A program made the translations under genes and the position numbers. Positions 34,865-48,014 of a stretch of DNA of 64,000 bases are shown one piece after another; position 1 is the stretch's first letter; each line of letters begins with the position of its first letter. Source of the DNA: Monocercomonoides exilis (Eukaryota > Preaxostyla > Oxymonadida > Polymastigidae). Under the pieces are notes generated by a model. That model worked only from the letters and a program-made list of their open reading frames with translations. It did not search any database and was not told the origin of the DNA. Location of the stretch: positions 1,436,001-1,500,000 of the forward strand of contig LSRY02000019.1 in the NCBI GenBank assembly GCA_001643675.2. Reading direction: 5' to 3'.

Positions 34865-37704
34865 ATTGGTGTTTTTTTTATGAAAAAAAGATTAACATGA
34901 CTTGAAATGTCGTTAACATTTTTCAGCGTTATTTTATGAATTCCGTTTAAAAAATTGTTCATAAAAGATAATAAATGAAAACTTTTATGATTTATTTATT
35001 TATTTGTATTTGTCTTCAGACATTTTTAAGTCAAAGAATGAATAATCTTTTAAAACATCTTTGATCACAACATAAGTTGGAAATATAAATCCAAAACATT
35101 TGCTTTTCCTTTTTTTCGTGATCACAAGTGTCAAATGAACAATGATGTGACATCGCGAGCAGAATGGAGAGGCTTGCCAGCTGTTTCATTACCGAAAATG
35201 ACATGTCTTCTTTGGAACGAACAATGAACAGTTTTGCATCGAAATCACTTCCTTTCCTCATTCTCATTGTTCCAGCAGTTGTTCCACAAACAGACACTCA
35301 CAGTTACTGGGCATCCACCAACAGAGTCTGGCGCATCAGCAGCTTCACGGAACCTTTCCATTTTGTATTTTTCTTGAAAGGAGGTGAAACGACAATAAAT
35401 ATGATGTTTTCACTCACACTCAAGATTGTGTGTGATTTTTCGAAATACTGGTTGCATATTGCCAAACATGAATTCTGCCACATGGATTTCATGCACTTTT
35501 TTTGGACAACAACCGATGCAGTATTTGAATTTATTTTTTTTTTTACAAAACATTGCAGAACTGAATCCCTCACAAACCACGTAGAGTGAGAATACTTGGA
35601 GCATTGTTTCACGTTCTCGCATGTATCTGATATTTTCTCTTCGAAGCCTTTGCCGACTTGAGCCGATAACAATTTTTTGGTTGCTTGTCACAATTTCTCC
35701 GTTGATTTGAACAGAGCGATTTGTTTGCCCTCACATATGAGCGAAATGCAATGTTTAATATCATGGATTGAGCTGATGAAGCTTTTCGCAAGCATTTTTG
35801 CAGATAGAGCCATGATGATTTTTCACTGATCCTTTTGAGTAATTCTCCTTTCCATCCAAAGAAGCGTTGTTGGAGCCTCAGAACATGATTTTCGACCAAG
35901 CATGTTATTGTACTTCTACAAAGAAATTCTGCATATTTCTCCAATATATTTATTGTTCTTCCACATATTTCAGCCTCAAGGAAGAAGCTATGCCATATAA
36001 ACGATTTGAAAAAACAATGAGAATGTTATTTGCCATTCAATCAATGACAAATATCCTTCCCCTACCATCATTGGTTCCACTTGATTGCTTCATTTTGGAA
36101 TATGGGTCCATTTTCAACATCAACTGTATCTTTCTTCTCTGATTCACTCAAAAAATTGATGATAATGATGAAAATGAAATAATTTCTTCATTGTTTGTTC
36201 AATCTCATTTTAATGACAGATGAGAAGATGGAGATTGAGGCATGTGCGAATGAAGAGTGTTATTTACCGCTTGTTTCTTTGCAGATGATCCAGTCAAATT
36301 AATTGGATGAAAAAATGAAGATGGCATCAAATATTCATGTGATATTTGTTATAGAAGAGGATAATGGCCAAAGAGATAAATTCATAAATATTATTTGAAG
36401 GTTTGATTGATTGGTTGATTCATTTTATTATTCATTTTTTTTTTATCAATTGATTTTCATCAGAAAAGAAGAAGAAGAAAAAGAAGAAAAACCCAATAAA
36501 CACGATATTTCTTTTCAACCTGGCCGACTTCAGCAAAGGCAAAAACTGAATTCTATTAAGAAATAACAGGATTTGGCGACTGAGCTGCCATGGAGAATGA
36601 ACAGATTGGGAGGCTTTGGAGAAAGGAAAAGGATGATTCAAAGAGCAGCAAGGCAATGAAATGATGAATAAGGAATAATGAGAATTATAAGATAACTTAA
36701 TAAGACGAAATGCGATTCGTGCACGATCATTTTTAACAATCGTCAGTTAATATCTTCTTTTGTTCATCTGTTCTGTTCATTTCTTCAACATTCACTAACA
36801 CAATACTCACTGAAGCTAATCTCACTTGAAGATGATGTGCCAGCAGATGTTTATGAAGGGGAAAGAAATACAGACATAAGAGGAGCAGAGATGTATTAGT
36901 ATTGACTGATGTTTGAAGGAAACGTTTTGGACGATTGTACAGTTGGAAAGGGATTTTCGATGGTTGCGCATTGGTTTTGTTGTGCTCTTCTGGGGGTGTC
37001 AAAATCGCTTTCATTGATGGTTATGATTTCATTCTGGAAGATGAGGGAAAGTCAGTTGTTGAACACATTGTTATCTTCAGTTCCATTGTTCCACACTTTT
37101 TATGTTGTGGTTGTTGAAACACAAAACTTGAATGGGAATTGTGTGTGAAATTTTTACCACTGAAGAATACATCATTTTCATTCCATTTGTGGATGAATAG
37201 CAATAGAAACAATGGAACAACTACCATTAAGTCGTATCTATTCGAATTATTCCAGAAATTCTTCATCGTCCATCACCTGTTAAAGTTATACAAAATGATT
37301 AACAATTTTTGAAAGTGATTTTATTTTTTCTCAAAAATTCTTTGCTTTTTGCGTTCACAAATGTGCTTTTGAATACAAATGAAAGCCAATTATTCATCAT
37401 ATATCCATCTTAATTTTCAAGTTATATTTTCTTCAGAAAAACTTCTCGGGAAATTTAAAAAACTCTTTTTTTGGAGTAAACAAAATATTGCTTTCCATTG
37501 ATACTCCCTTTTTCAAAGAATTATCACAAAACATCTCGTGAGGCTAATAGATATAACAACTGATAGATTTTATCCATAATAAAAAAGATATGAAAATTAC
37601 AAACTATTTGATGTTTTTTGCTTTTTGATCAAAAAATCCCACAATAAACAAACTCAAATAAACACTCTTTATTCAAATTAAAAGTTCTTATTCAGATTTC
37701 ACAA
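34865..37704. other. Decayed or non-coding region
   Basis: No intact gene is supported. On the minus strand between 35100 and 35950 three reading frames carry protein-like stretches in sequence (for example RISEKSSWLYLQKCLRKASS, then FVRDSVLQCF, then DFDAKLFIVRSKEDMSFSV). They are separated by stops and frame changes that GT-AG introns did not resolve. This looks like a disintegrated gene. Around 36730-37260 further short fragments occur in both directions. The rest is AT-rich. Confidence 0.5.
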
Positions 37705-39166
37705 ATGAGAAAGATTTCTTCTTTTGATAACAACAAGCTTGTTGCTGGTCCGGAAAGAATGCAACATGCAAAAGCATTTGAAAGTGTGTGTTAGGTATCT
37801 TGTGCAAGCAGTTTTCATTTTTTTTTCAGAATTGTTTGTTGATCTTGAATATTGGTCTGATTCAGAACAAAAAAAGAAAATCGAAGAGATAAATGCAATT
37901 ATCGACGAAATGAATGAAGAAGAATTGGATTCGATCATCACTGAAAAAGTGTTTCGAGAAATATACGAAATGATTTAAGAAAAGAATTTGATGATGTTTA
38001 ATGCAGTTATTCTATTGAAGCATCTGGGATATTGCAAAATGATGAACAGAGCATGGAGTTGTTGTGTTTACAATTCTCACTTGAGACAAAGTTTTGAGAA
38101 TGCAATCATTTATGAAAAAAACAAAATTGAAGGAATGAATGCAAAGCTTGTTGTTGATCTTTTCGAATGCTATGTACATTTTTGGGATATAATTGCAACA
38201 TTCAAGGGTACATTCTTCAAGTTTGCATGCCTTGCCTTTTGAAAGTTGCGTTGAACAAAGACAAAAATGAAGAAGCTCAGAAAGAAGTTGAAATGGCATT
38301 ATTTTCTTTGAGCAACATAAATGGAGTAACGGCATGAGCATGAAAGTTTCATTTGAAATGATCAGGAATTTTGTGGTATTTTTTTATTTTTATTTCAGGA
38401 AATGAAAAAGGAATTATACCTTAAAGAAATCACAGAAATAATAAAGCATCACCAGGAGCGTCTCAACTTGACTCAACTTGCTTATCAATCTACTTGGGAG
38501 TTTTTGATATTCAGATATGAGAATGATAAAAGCTTGGCTGAGACAATTGTTAATGAGTTGCATTTTTCAAGAGAAGCAACACGAGAATTGGAAAAATTGA
38601 CAGAATGTGTGAATCGGAAGATGAAAGAAAATAAACTGGAAAAGAATGAAATGCAAGAAATACAAATTTTGATGAGATGGCTTCGTTTACTAAATAATTT
38701 TTTCATCTCGTGCAAATTATGGAAAGAAGAGCATGCTGAAGTTGAAAGACGTGTTGTGAGCTTGTTTAGAACGACAAAAGTTAAAGAAAAAAGAATTAGT
38801 GATCTATGCATTTCTCTAATAGCAACAATAGCGAAAAGTGAAGCAGTGGGAGTTGACGATTTACTAAAAGGAGGTATCGTTGATGTTGCATTTGAGGAAA
38901 TTCATTGCTTAACGTTGGAAATTGACACTTTCACATATTGTTTGGAACTTTTAAAGGAAATCTGTGATAGGATTAAAATATTGATTGCTCAAAGATATGA
39001 TGTGGGAATGCTTCGAACGATGAGAACAGAGATATTTGAGGTGTTTGAAGAAGATGGATATGAAGATTTAATTGTGAGTTTTCAAGAAATGCTGCCTTTC
39101 TTTGTGGATGAGTGCTTTCAATATGGACTATCAAAAAATTATGAAGATTATTTCATCCGTTTCTAG
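37705..39166 (+). pseudogene. Broken copy of a large oxymonad multicopy protein family
   Basis: Exons 37705..37783, 37830..38325 and 38399..39166 can be joined. The protein has a characteristic order: a start block (RKISSFDNNKLVAGPERMQ), VDLEYWSDSEQKKKIEEIN, ILLKHLGYCKMMNRAW, EEAQKEVEMALFSLSNI, YLKEITEIIKHHQERLNLT, and a C-terminal all-helical part. I recognise this order as belonging to a very numerous hypothetical family of Monocercomonoides-type genomes; its function is unknown. This copy has a TAA in frame at about 37976, where the family would read on. It also has a frame change near 38218, after which the +1 frame (VCMPCLLKVALNKDKNEEA) continues the family sequence. The last exon is an intact 255-aa frame. 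It is probably a recent pseudogene. Confidence 0.65.
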
Positions 39167-39854
39167 AGAAAAGCACTCTTCAATTTTTTGTTTGGGAATT
39201 GCATTTCTCGTTGCTAATATTAATTAAAGGAAAAATGAAAGATGCTTTTTTTTTTCTTTTTTCTTTTTCTTTTTTCTTTTTTTGTCTTTCAATTGCTTTG
39301 TTTTGAAAATATTAATTAATATTGAATCGACTATTAATTGGAACTTTTTTATATTTCTCCTTCTCTATGAAGCGCACAATGACTTTCATCATTTCATATA
39401 CATTTTGAACGCATTTTGAACCATTTATTATTTTATTTTTGTTATTTATTCATGAAAAATCGAGATTTTTTGTTTATTTAATTGTTGCTTGCTCGAACAA
39501 AATTATCATTAAAAATTATTCTGAAGAGCATCGATTAAAGAAGTTTTATTTCTCTATTTTTTTTCTTTCAATCAAAAAATTCACAATTTCAGTTATCTTT
39601 TTGTATTTTCAATTTCATCCGCTTGTTGTATGAAATTACAAGTGAGTCTTTTCTTTTCTTTCAATCTTTTTTTTTTCCCAATATTTCACTTTCTAATAAC
39701 AGAAAGATTTCTATAAAAACCTCTGCATGTTTAATAAATAAGAATAAGTTAAAATTATCTATCCTGAAATGTCGAATATTCGATCAAACATATTATTGTG
39801 TTTAAAATATTTAGTTTTATTAACAATCTTTATTTCAATAAATTGAACGACAGA
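39167..39854. other. Intergenic region, no feature seen
   Basis: This AT-rich spacer contains T-rich runs near 39245-39290. The frame of the next gene extends upstream of its ATG without one, but nothing supports coding there. Confidence 0.5.
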
Positions 39855-41390
39855 ATGAGCAATAACATTGGAGCGTTGAACAATAAAACTGATATCGAAA
39901 CGTGTAAGCGATTTTCAAAAAGTGATCTTTCAATAAAGGATGAGGATGGAAGAACAAAAGCAATGAGTTGGATCATTGATCATGAAGCAGAACCACCAGA
40001 GTGGATGAGGCATAACATCACACTTGCTGATAAAAATTTATTGACGATGGCAATGATATGGATTATATGTGTAAAGACAGAACCTCCGAAGTGGATGAGG
40101 CATAGAATCACTCTTTCAGATAAAGATGGAATGACAATGGCAATGCATTGGATAACAAATGTGAAAACAGAACCACCAGAATGGATGAGACATGAAAAAA
40201 CGCTTGGAAATAAAAATGGATGGACAATGGCCATGTGTTGGATTCAATATGTAAAGACAGAACCACCAGAATGGATGAGACATGAAATAACCTTTGCTGA
40301 CAGCTATGGATGGACGATGGCTGTGTGGTGGATTCAATTTATTCAAACAGAACCACCGGAATGGATGAGACATGGAACCACGCTTAGCGATTATAAAGAA
40401 AGAACAACGACCGTGCACTGGATGAGCCATATCATAAATGAACTTCCCAGATATATGAAAAAATACAATTCATTTTGCGTTGCAGCTTTTTGCAATATAC
40501 TTGTATGCGCAACAGCAATATTTTGGATATATTGTGAAAAATCAAGGCTTAAAGAAAATTTATTTCATAGCATTGCACTCAGTGATATTGATAGAAAAAT
40601 TGAGTTTATTCACAGTGAAATAGAGAAAAAAACAGAACAGTCAGAAGAGATAAGGCATGATGCAACTCTCAGTAGAAAGGAAGAAGCAACAATGGCCATG
40701 TCATGGATCAAAGAAGTTAATGCGTATCCGCCAGAATGGATGAGAAATGATGCTACGATATCCGATAATGATGGCAGGACAATGGCCATGAAGTGGATTA
40801 TAAATGTCAAGACAGAACCACCAGAGTGGATGAGGCATAACATCACACTTGCTGATAAAAATTTATTGACGATGGCAATGATATGGATTATATGTGTAAA
40901 GACAGAACCGCCAGAGTGGATGAGGCATGACGTGGAACTTGGAGATAAAGAAGGTTGGACAATGGCAATGTATTGGATTGTAAATGTCAAGACAGAACCT
41001 CCAGAATGGATGAGACATGAAAAAACGCTTGGCAATCATGACGGATCAACAATGGCCATGTATTGGATTGTAAATAAGAAAATAGAACCTCCAAAGTGGA
41101 TGAGACACGGAATAACGCTTGCTACTAAAAACGGATGGACAATGGCAATGATATGGATTGAGAATGTGAAGACAGAGCCACCAGAGTGGATGAGGCATGA
41201 TATCACACTTGGGAATAAGAATAAATGGACGATGGCAATGATATGGATTTATAACGTGAAGACAGAACCACCAGAGTGGATGAGACATGACATCACACTT
41301 TGCGATAAAGACGGATGTACAATAGCGATGAAGTGGATTTATAACGTGAAGACAGAACCACCAGAGTGGATGATTGCTTGTGTTCGTTAG
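39855..41390 (+). CDS. Ankyrin-like tandem-repeat protein (WM/TMAM repeats)
   Basis: A single-exon ORF of 511 aa from the first in-frame ATG. After a short N-terminal part it consists of about 14 tandem units of roughly 33 residues. The consensus is KTEPPEWMRH-xITL-x-DKxGWTMAMxWIxxV, corresponding to a 99-bp DNA repeat. The period, the D-x-G-x-T-xxM helix start and the spacing fit degenerate ankyrin repeats, which serve in protein binding. One or two central units (nt 40430-40620) are degenerate and hydrophobic (FCVAAFCNILVCATAIFWIY), perhaps a membrane-associated or decayed repeat. Units 1-2 recur almost identically about 830 bp downstream, showing recent duplication or gene conversion. No enzyme domain was seen. 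Confidence 0.8.
   Translation: MSNNIGALNNKTDIETCKRFSKSDLSIKDEDGRTKAMSWIIDHEAEPPEWMRHNITLADKNLLTMAMIWIICVKTEPPKWMRHRITLSDKDGMTMAMHWITNVKTEPPEWMRHEKTLGNKNGWTMAMCWIQYVKTEPPEWMRHEITFADSYGWTMAVWWIQFIQTEPPEWMRHGTTLSDYKERTTTVHWMSHIINELPRYMKKYNSFCVAAFCNILVCATAIFWIYCEKSRLKENLFHSIALSDIDRKIEFIHSEIEKKTEQSEEIRHDATLSRKEEATMAMSWIKEVNAYPPEWMRNDATISDNDGRTMAMKWIINVKTEPPEWMRHNITLADKNLLTMAMIWIICVKTEPPEWMRHDVELGDKEGWTMAMYWIVNVKTEPPEWMRHEKTLGNHDGSTMAMYWIVNKKIEPPKWMRHGITLATKNGWTMAMIWIENVKTEPPEWMRHDITLGNKNKWTMAMIWIYNVKTEPPEWMRHDITLCDKDGCTIAMKWIYNVKTEPPEWMIACVR
39990..41385 (+). repeat. 99-bp coding tandem repeat array
   Basis: DNA-level repeat of the ankyrin-like units. The stretch from about 39993 to 40084 reappears at 40821-40909 with essentially no differences, although intervening units have diverged. 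Confidence 0.85.
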
Positions 41391-42272
41391 AAAATGCAAT
41401 TTCTCTCAATTATTGACTATGATAAAAGTATCATGGATAACAGAGTCATTACACAAAATAAAAAATAATTTTCATTATTCTCTGCCTAACACTCTTTCTG
41501 ATTACAAAAATATGCTTGTTTATTTTTATTTATGAAAAGTATTTGATCATTTGTTATTTTTTGTATTTTTTGATTATTATTCGTAGTTATTTTTTCGAAT
41601 AATTTTAGTTTAATTTGACTTTTCATTATTATGCTTTCATTTACTGTATTTAACTTTATTTTATTTTTAAAAAATTTGATACACCAAAAAATCATCCAAA
41701 ACAAGAATTTTTGCATTTGAATTTTGAACTTTGACAATTTTCATTGGAGAAAAATTCAAATTAAAAATTGCCATTAGTGAATAAAAATAAAAAATAGTTA
41801 AAAATTAATTGTTATTCATAAACTGCACAACAAGGTGAAACTCTTACCAAAGTTCATGACTGGCTTTTGTTGGTTGAAAGTGAATTCTTTTTTCTTAAAA
41901 TAAAAAACAAAAATTCACAAACAAAATTTTTTTAATCAGGTTCATCATAAAAGTTGATGATAATCTTGAAATTTTGAGTGCAAATATTCTCGTTTTGAAT
42001 AATTTTTGGTGAATATTTAAAAATAAACTTCTTTTTGATCGTATTTTAAAGCATTTGTGGAAAAAAGAATCGATAATTCATCCGAATGCATTTTCCTTTT
42101 TGTTAGCATTGCCATTTGCTCAGATTTTTTCCTCCTCCAAAAATACGAAAATCCAAATTCTTAATGTATTTTGCAAGTGATCAGTTGCTTCAAACATTTT
42201 CCGGTTCAAAAATAAAATGAAAAAATAAAATAAAATAAAATAATCCATTGCTTTAAATCAATTTCGCTCATT
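41391..42272. other. Convergent intergenic region, no feature seen
   Basis: AT-rich DNA between the 3' ends of the ankyrin-like gene and the RRM gene. No gene or clear repeat was recognised. Confidence 0.6.
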
Positions 42273-45200
42273 TTATTCGTCTTCCGATTGATTTTCGCTA
42301 TCTTCATCTGCGTCTTCATCTCCTTCATCTTCACCATCATCTTCGTCCGCACCACTTTCAGACGAATAGTCCATCCCATTCGAGTCTTCGTCCTCTTCCT
42401 GCGTCTCCTCTTCCTCTTCGCTGTCTTGGTCAGCATTTTGTGTTCTTTCTGCATTCTGCGCTGGACGGGGTTGCTCATTCGTCGTGCTTCTCGCAGATGG
42501 TGTCGTGCTTCTTGCTGTCGGTGCAGCTCTCAGTTCACTCAGCGCTCTTCCCACATTCGCAGACGATATTTTCTCCTGCTCCTCCGCAGTTATCCTCCGG
42601 ATTTTCATCTGCTTTTCCTTCGGCCCCATCCCCAGCGCTGCCATGATCCTCTGCTTCCGCTCAGCCACTTCCTTTTCGGGGAGCACAGGCACACGCGCAA
42701 ATGGTATTTCCGACATCATCTTGTTCATCGCCTCAATCGCCTTCTCTGCTTCCATGCTCTTGTCGTTCAGCGAGCGGCTCCAGTCGAAGCACGTGTAGGC
42801 AGACAGGATGGTGACTCTGGACTCGATGGTGACGAGAGACTTGCCCAGAACGAGGAGGATGCGGGCGAGATAGAGGGAGGACGGGATCATAAACATAATC
42901 TCGTCCACAAGCGGGACAAACGGCTGCTTCGAGAAAGGAAGAGGCTTCCGGAGAGGTGAAGGAAACAGATCGATGGTGGTGAAGAGATCCGAATCATCAT
43001 CAAAATCAAAAGACGAATCAAAATAGAAATTCGATAAAACCGACGAACGCGCTTTGGGGTTCACAGGAGGCTGAAGAAGATTATGCTGCGTTCGAATAGG
43101 ATTAGACGGCTCCCGGACAGCCTGTGCAGTGTTCACAGGAGTCGAAGGAGAGGCAGCCGAAGGGCGAGGGGTAGAGGTGGGAGTGGTTTGGGTCGGTGTT
43201 TGTGTTGGGGCTGCAGGCATTCTTTGTCTGTTTGAAGAAAGTGCTCCAGAAGTTTGTGTTTGTGGGGTCGAGACAGCACCTCCAGCAGCAGCTGAAGAGG
43301 CGCCAGCTCTGGCAGCACTTGCTGGTGGAGTGGATGTGGGGACATTAGCAGGAACAGACGGAGGAACAGGGGCAGGCGGAGGCAGCTTGGTTGGGGGAAC
43401 AGGGAGGGTCACAAACACAGAGGTGTTCATGATGTCTGTGGAGCCCATCGAGAACTCATCGGGGTATGTCATCATCATCGCATTCGTGCACTTTTCCAGC
43501 CAGTCTCTGCCGAGTATCACTTTCACTGCCATCAGATGGTTGCCTTCTCTCGCAAACAGCTCGGCGAGGCAGATAAGCGACGTGCAGGCGGCAACCTTCA
43601 TCGATGCCGGGACGCGCTTGCTGGAGTTCCACATGATGGCTGTCCGCTCAGCCACAAAGGAGAACAGGCGCTTTGCTTCGAGTACTGGGTTCATGTGCAC
43701 CAGCGGCCGCGAATAGAAGTCGAATTCAGGGGCAGGAATAGACGGAGAGGATGTGGAGTTAAACGCGCCTGTGTCTGAGTCGCAGGCGAGTGTGGGGAAT
43801 GAGTTTGGAGGTTGCTTCGTATCAGCAGCAGCTGAGACATTTTCTGTGTAATCTGTTTCCTGTTCAACGCGTTGTCTTGCTGGCCTTTCTGTCTGCGCAC
43901 TCCGTCTTTGTGATTCTCCTTGTGGAGTTGATCCCTGCTGATGCTGATTCTGTTGCTGATTCTGCTGCTGTTGATGCTGTTGTCCTTCTTTTCTCTCTCC
44001 TGTTCCTGTTTTGCTGTCTCCTATTCCATACACCATCTGATACACCATCTTGCACTGCCTTTGATCTGCTCCAATGAGCACCTTCCCAATCAGCGTCACG
44101 GTGTACGGGTGGTTCGGGTAGATTACTTTCATCCTCCTCAGAAAGCGCAGTGCCTCTTCCACTCTCCTCTGCTGCAGCATCGCCGAAGCCCCGCGGTCGA
44201 ACATGACAGGCGACGGGAACAGCTGCACCGCCTTCGACAGAAGAAGGTCTGCCTGTGGATTGTGAATGTGCAGCGCATCGAAGCAGGCAGTGACGATGTG
44301 GTGGAGCACGAGATGTGCGCCGAAGGTCATTGCTTCTGTGACTGGCGGGACGGCACTGCTGTTCATCTTCTGCATCGACGTCGTGCGGCTCACTCGTTTC
44401 AGATAGCGTCCGCACATCTCGCCCAGCTGCGTGTATGCATTCACCGCGCTGATCAGCGTCACCTTCAGCACCCAGCCGTATCTGTCGCCGTAGTTCGTCA
44501 GTCGTGTCCTGTCGTCGTTGAAGTAGATGAAGCTTCCCTTCAGCAGCGGCAGGAGGATGAACGCGCAGTACGCCAGGCGGATTGCTGGGTGGTAGACAGC
44601 AATGTTCATGTACTCATTCATCAGGTTGGCCTCAATCATGTTCACTTCTTTGAACAGCGATGGCGCTTTCGTCGCCCCGTCTCTTGTGCGGCGCACAGGA
44701 GACGGAACAAACACAGCCTTGATCATGTCTGAGAAGGAGCTGTCGAAGGACTTGCCAAAGGGGCGGGAGGAGAGATAAGGCGTGGCGAGTGGCTGGCGGT
44801 TGGACTGGAGACGCGACTGCTGCATGGAAGAAGGATCGGCAGAAGAGGTTGGGTAGCGCAGGATGGGCAGCTGGTGGTGCATTTGGCGAGGGAAGGAGGC
44901 TGGCTGGGTGTGGTAGACATCGCGGGCAGGGGTGGCGAAGGGGAAGGAAGGAGAAGGAGAGGTAGAATTCAGAGCACTTTCGAAGGAAGAGAGAGAAGGT
45001 GAGGGAGTGGTTGAAGGTGTGAATGACAAAGAGTCCGCTGATGAAGAAGAGGGATCTGGAACAGTACCAAAAATGCCAGCAGAAGTGGCAGCAGGCACGG
45101 AAATCGAAGAGGCAGCAGAATGAGGCGGGGGAGGTGGGGGGGGGAGGAACGAGTGAAGAGGAGGCGGAGGTGGGAGTGCAACAGAAGAAGTGGATGTGAA

Positions 45201-45889
45201 TGGCATTGAAGAGAACTGCGGGGCAGGCACAGCTGGCGGAGGGGGTACAGACACAGAAGTCGACGAGATCCAAGATGAGGCAGAAGAAGAGGAAGAAGAT
45301 GTTGAAGGGGTGGAAGAGGAAGCAGAAGGGGTATTGTTTGCTGTTTGTGGGGTCGTCACAGAAGATATATAGGCAGAGAAGGAGCCAGGAGCAGGAGCAG
45401 AAGGCGAAGCACGAACCTCTGGAGTGGCATCAGGTGTTGGGTACATCTTTGGCAGGCGCGACGAGGTTGAGCTGCTTGTTGGCTGTTCGAGTGTGTTCTC
45501 CAGCACAAACGGGATGGCGTTGAAGGCAGAGTTGATCTGGATGTCTTCTGGCTGGCTGTAGAGCTGGGTGGAAGAAGGGAAGATGGAAATGTCCGACTGG
45601 AGAGAGAAAGAGGCAGAGGCGTCTGACAGCCACGTCTGGTGGGTGAGGAACGGCTGGAGGATGTTGGAGAGGGGCTGGATCTCTTCCAGCTCGAGGCAGA
45701 GGACAGTCTCAAAGAGTATGGCTTCGTGGAAGGCGTCGACGGGAGGGAAGGACTCAGAGGGAGACAAGTATGTGGAGGCATAGAGGATGGATGGGCTGTT
45801 GGAGAAGACAGCGCTCGTTGAGGTTTGTGTGGTGGAGGATGCTGTCTCTGGTGGGGGTGGTGATGTTGGTGGGGGCATTGAAGCAGAAG

Positions 45890-45920
<31 letters not shown>

Positions 45921-48014
45921 TGTTTCTGTATCTGCATTTGCTGTTGGTGTTTCTGTGGACGATGCAGTCATTTGTGTGGGTGTTGATATAGCTGTCGCAG
46001 AATCAGCAGATGGGGCAGCTGGTTCTGACTGCATTGTTGCATGTCCTGGAGTTTCTGTTGATGTTGGGGTTTGTGTTTGTGTTTGTGTGGGTGTTGCCAT
46101 CACAGGTGTTGCCATTACTGCTGCTTCTTGAGCTGTTTGAGCTGTTTGTGTGTTTTGAGGTGTTTGCAGTGTTGAAGCAGAAGGCGGTTGAAGCAACGTG
46201 ACTGATGATTCTTCTGGTGTTGTTGCTGAGGCTGATGCTGATTGGGGTGTTGATTCCAAAGAAGAAGAAGAAGAAGAAGAATTTGGCTCTGTTGTTGACG
46301 ATGCTGAATCCGCGTCTGATTCCCAATTGGGTCCGTCTTCTGCCTCTCTGACTTTCCTGTTGATCTCCTTCATCAGCGCTGGATGCAGCAATCTCAGTGC
46401 CTTCTCTCTGTCGCAGTCTGAGTAAATGCAAAGAGAGAGAAGAAGCATCCCGTTCAGACAGCCCTTGACTTCTGCCTTTAGGTGCTTCTCCAGATACACC
46501 TGCAGGTCCCAATAGAGCCCTTTCCCCAGCTGCGACCGCAAATACGCATAGCTCGCCCCCGTCAGCTTTGATGCACGTGTGCCTTTTGCCTGCGATCTGA
46601 AGGGAGAGTCACGATGACCTTGTGAAGACGACATGCTTTGTGAATGCTGGCGCTGCTGCTGTTGCATCTGCATTTGCATTTGCATCTGCTGCTGCCTCAT
46701 GCCGCCTCGTTCGCTTCCGCTCTGTCCCATTTTGAGTGGGTAACTCGGAGACACAACGGCTGTGATGCGGTTTAGGCGGATCGTTCTGTCGGCGCGGATG
46801 TTGCGGCAGAGCTGGATGGCGATGCTTTCTGCGTATGTTGGCTCGTTCTCTGCGTTGATCAGCGGGCGGATGCGAGGCATCTCGATGTTCAGCTTGAATC
46901 CCGTCGGGTGACACTGCAGCGCCGCATCCACACAGCTGTCTGCACTGTACCAGCCCCTCAGATTGGGGAACACCACATAGCCATAGTCAGGAATACGCCC
47001 TTCTTCGTGCGGGAGATGCACGTCTTCGACTGAGAGGCCCAGCATGTTCGCTGTCTGCGCTGTGATAATTCGCATGTGCAGCTCTTCCAGCGGCGGCTCG
47101 CTCAGATGCTTCAGCTGCACCCAAATTCCAAATTTTATTGCTTCGTTTGACAAGTAATACCCATACGGTTTTTTGATGAGAAATAAAAGTGAGTTTCTAC
47201 CCATCGCAACATCTGCCCATTTTGCGTTTACAGACACGTTCCTGTCCATTGCTTTAGTGATGTTTTCCAACGCATCTGCTGCTTCTCGACTTTTTTTAAA
47301 TTCCAAAAAGCAAGTAAAACCATCTGTAGATAATGAAATGTTTGTCAATTGCCCAAATCTTTGTCTGAAAACAAATTTATTATTATTGGCAACGTAGCGG
47401 TGAAAGAATAAAATGAGGAAATTGTTGAAAATAAAACAATAAATCTGCAATATGAAAAATGAATAATTGAATTGCTCAAACTCGCAATAGAAAATCAGTT
47501 TATCTGCGTCTCCTTCGTTAAATTCCCCATGAACAATAATAGTTTTGCTTTTTGTTGCAGATTGTATTTTATATGCAATACTTTCCAGCTTCTAAAATAT
47601 ACAATGAGTGAAAATATTGAATACCAAGAATTTGAGAAGCAAACGACAAGAGAGCTTTGCAAAAGTTTTTCTGCACTTTCTTGTTTCTCAAAATATACTA
47701 AGATATATCCGTGGGTTTTTCCTGAATTTTTCTGCACGTGAATATGATCTATTTTTCCAATGTTTTGAAAGCATCTCTGAAGCCTTTCAAAGGTAAAATC
47801 TAATGGAACGTCTATCAATTTGACTCCTCCTGTTGTTAAAAAAGCAAAGAAAATCAGGAATAAATGTTAAATTGCTGTTGTCGTTCATAACTGTTATCTT
47901 CATCAAAATCAATAGGCTCTTTGAAAAATAAATGAATGAATGAATAGATAATATATATAATGTGAAAATACCGCATATGTCTGCAAAAATTGGTGTTTTA
48001 TAACTTCCTTCCAT
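42273..48014 (-). CDS. Large multi-RRM RNA-binding protein with TPR-like region
   Basis: Four exons, complement(42273..47364, 47482..47591, 47645..47829, 47972..48014), give 1809 aa. RRM1 (about residues 15-80) shows RNP2 VKLIDVP and RNP1 KTHGYILVYF. RRM2 follows across two junctions (KTIIVHGEF, then GFTCFLEF). A third RRM-like unit contains PDYGYVVFPN. RRM1 and RRM2 are only complete when the three introns are removed, which supports them. The middle is Ser/Thr/Pro/Ala-rich, with poly-Ser and proline runs. Residues about 1140-1230 contain TPR-like helices (MFDRGASAMLQQRRVEEALRFLRRM, then VIYPNHPYTVTLIGKVL). The C-terminus is strongly acidic. The protein probably acts on mRNA; I cannot name an ortholog. 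The stop codon reads TAAAA, making a possible polyadenylation signal. Confidence 0.8.
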
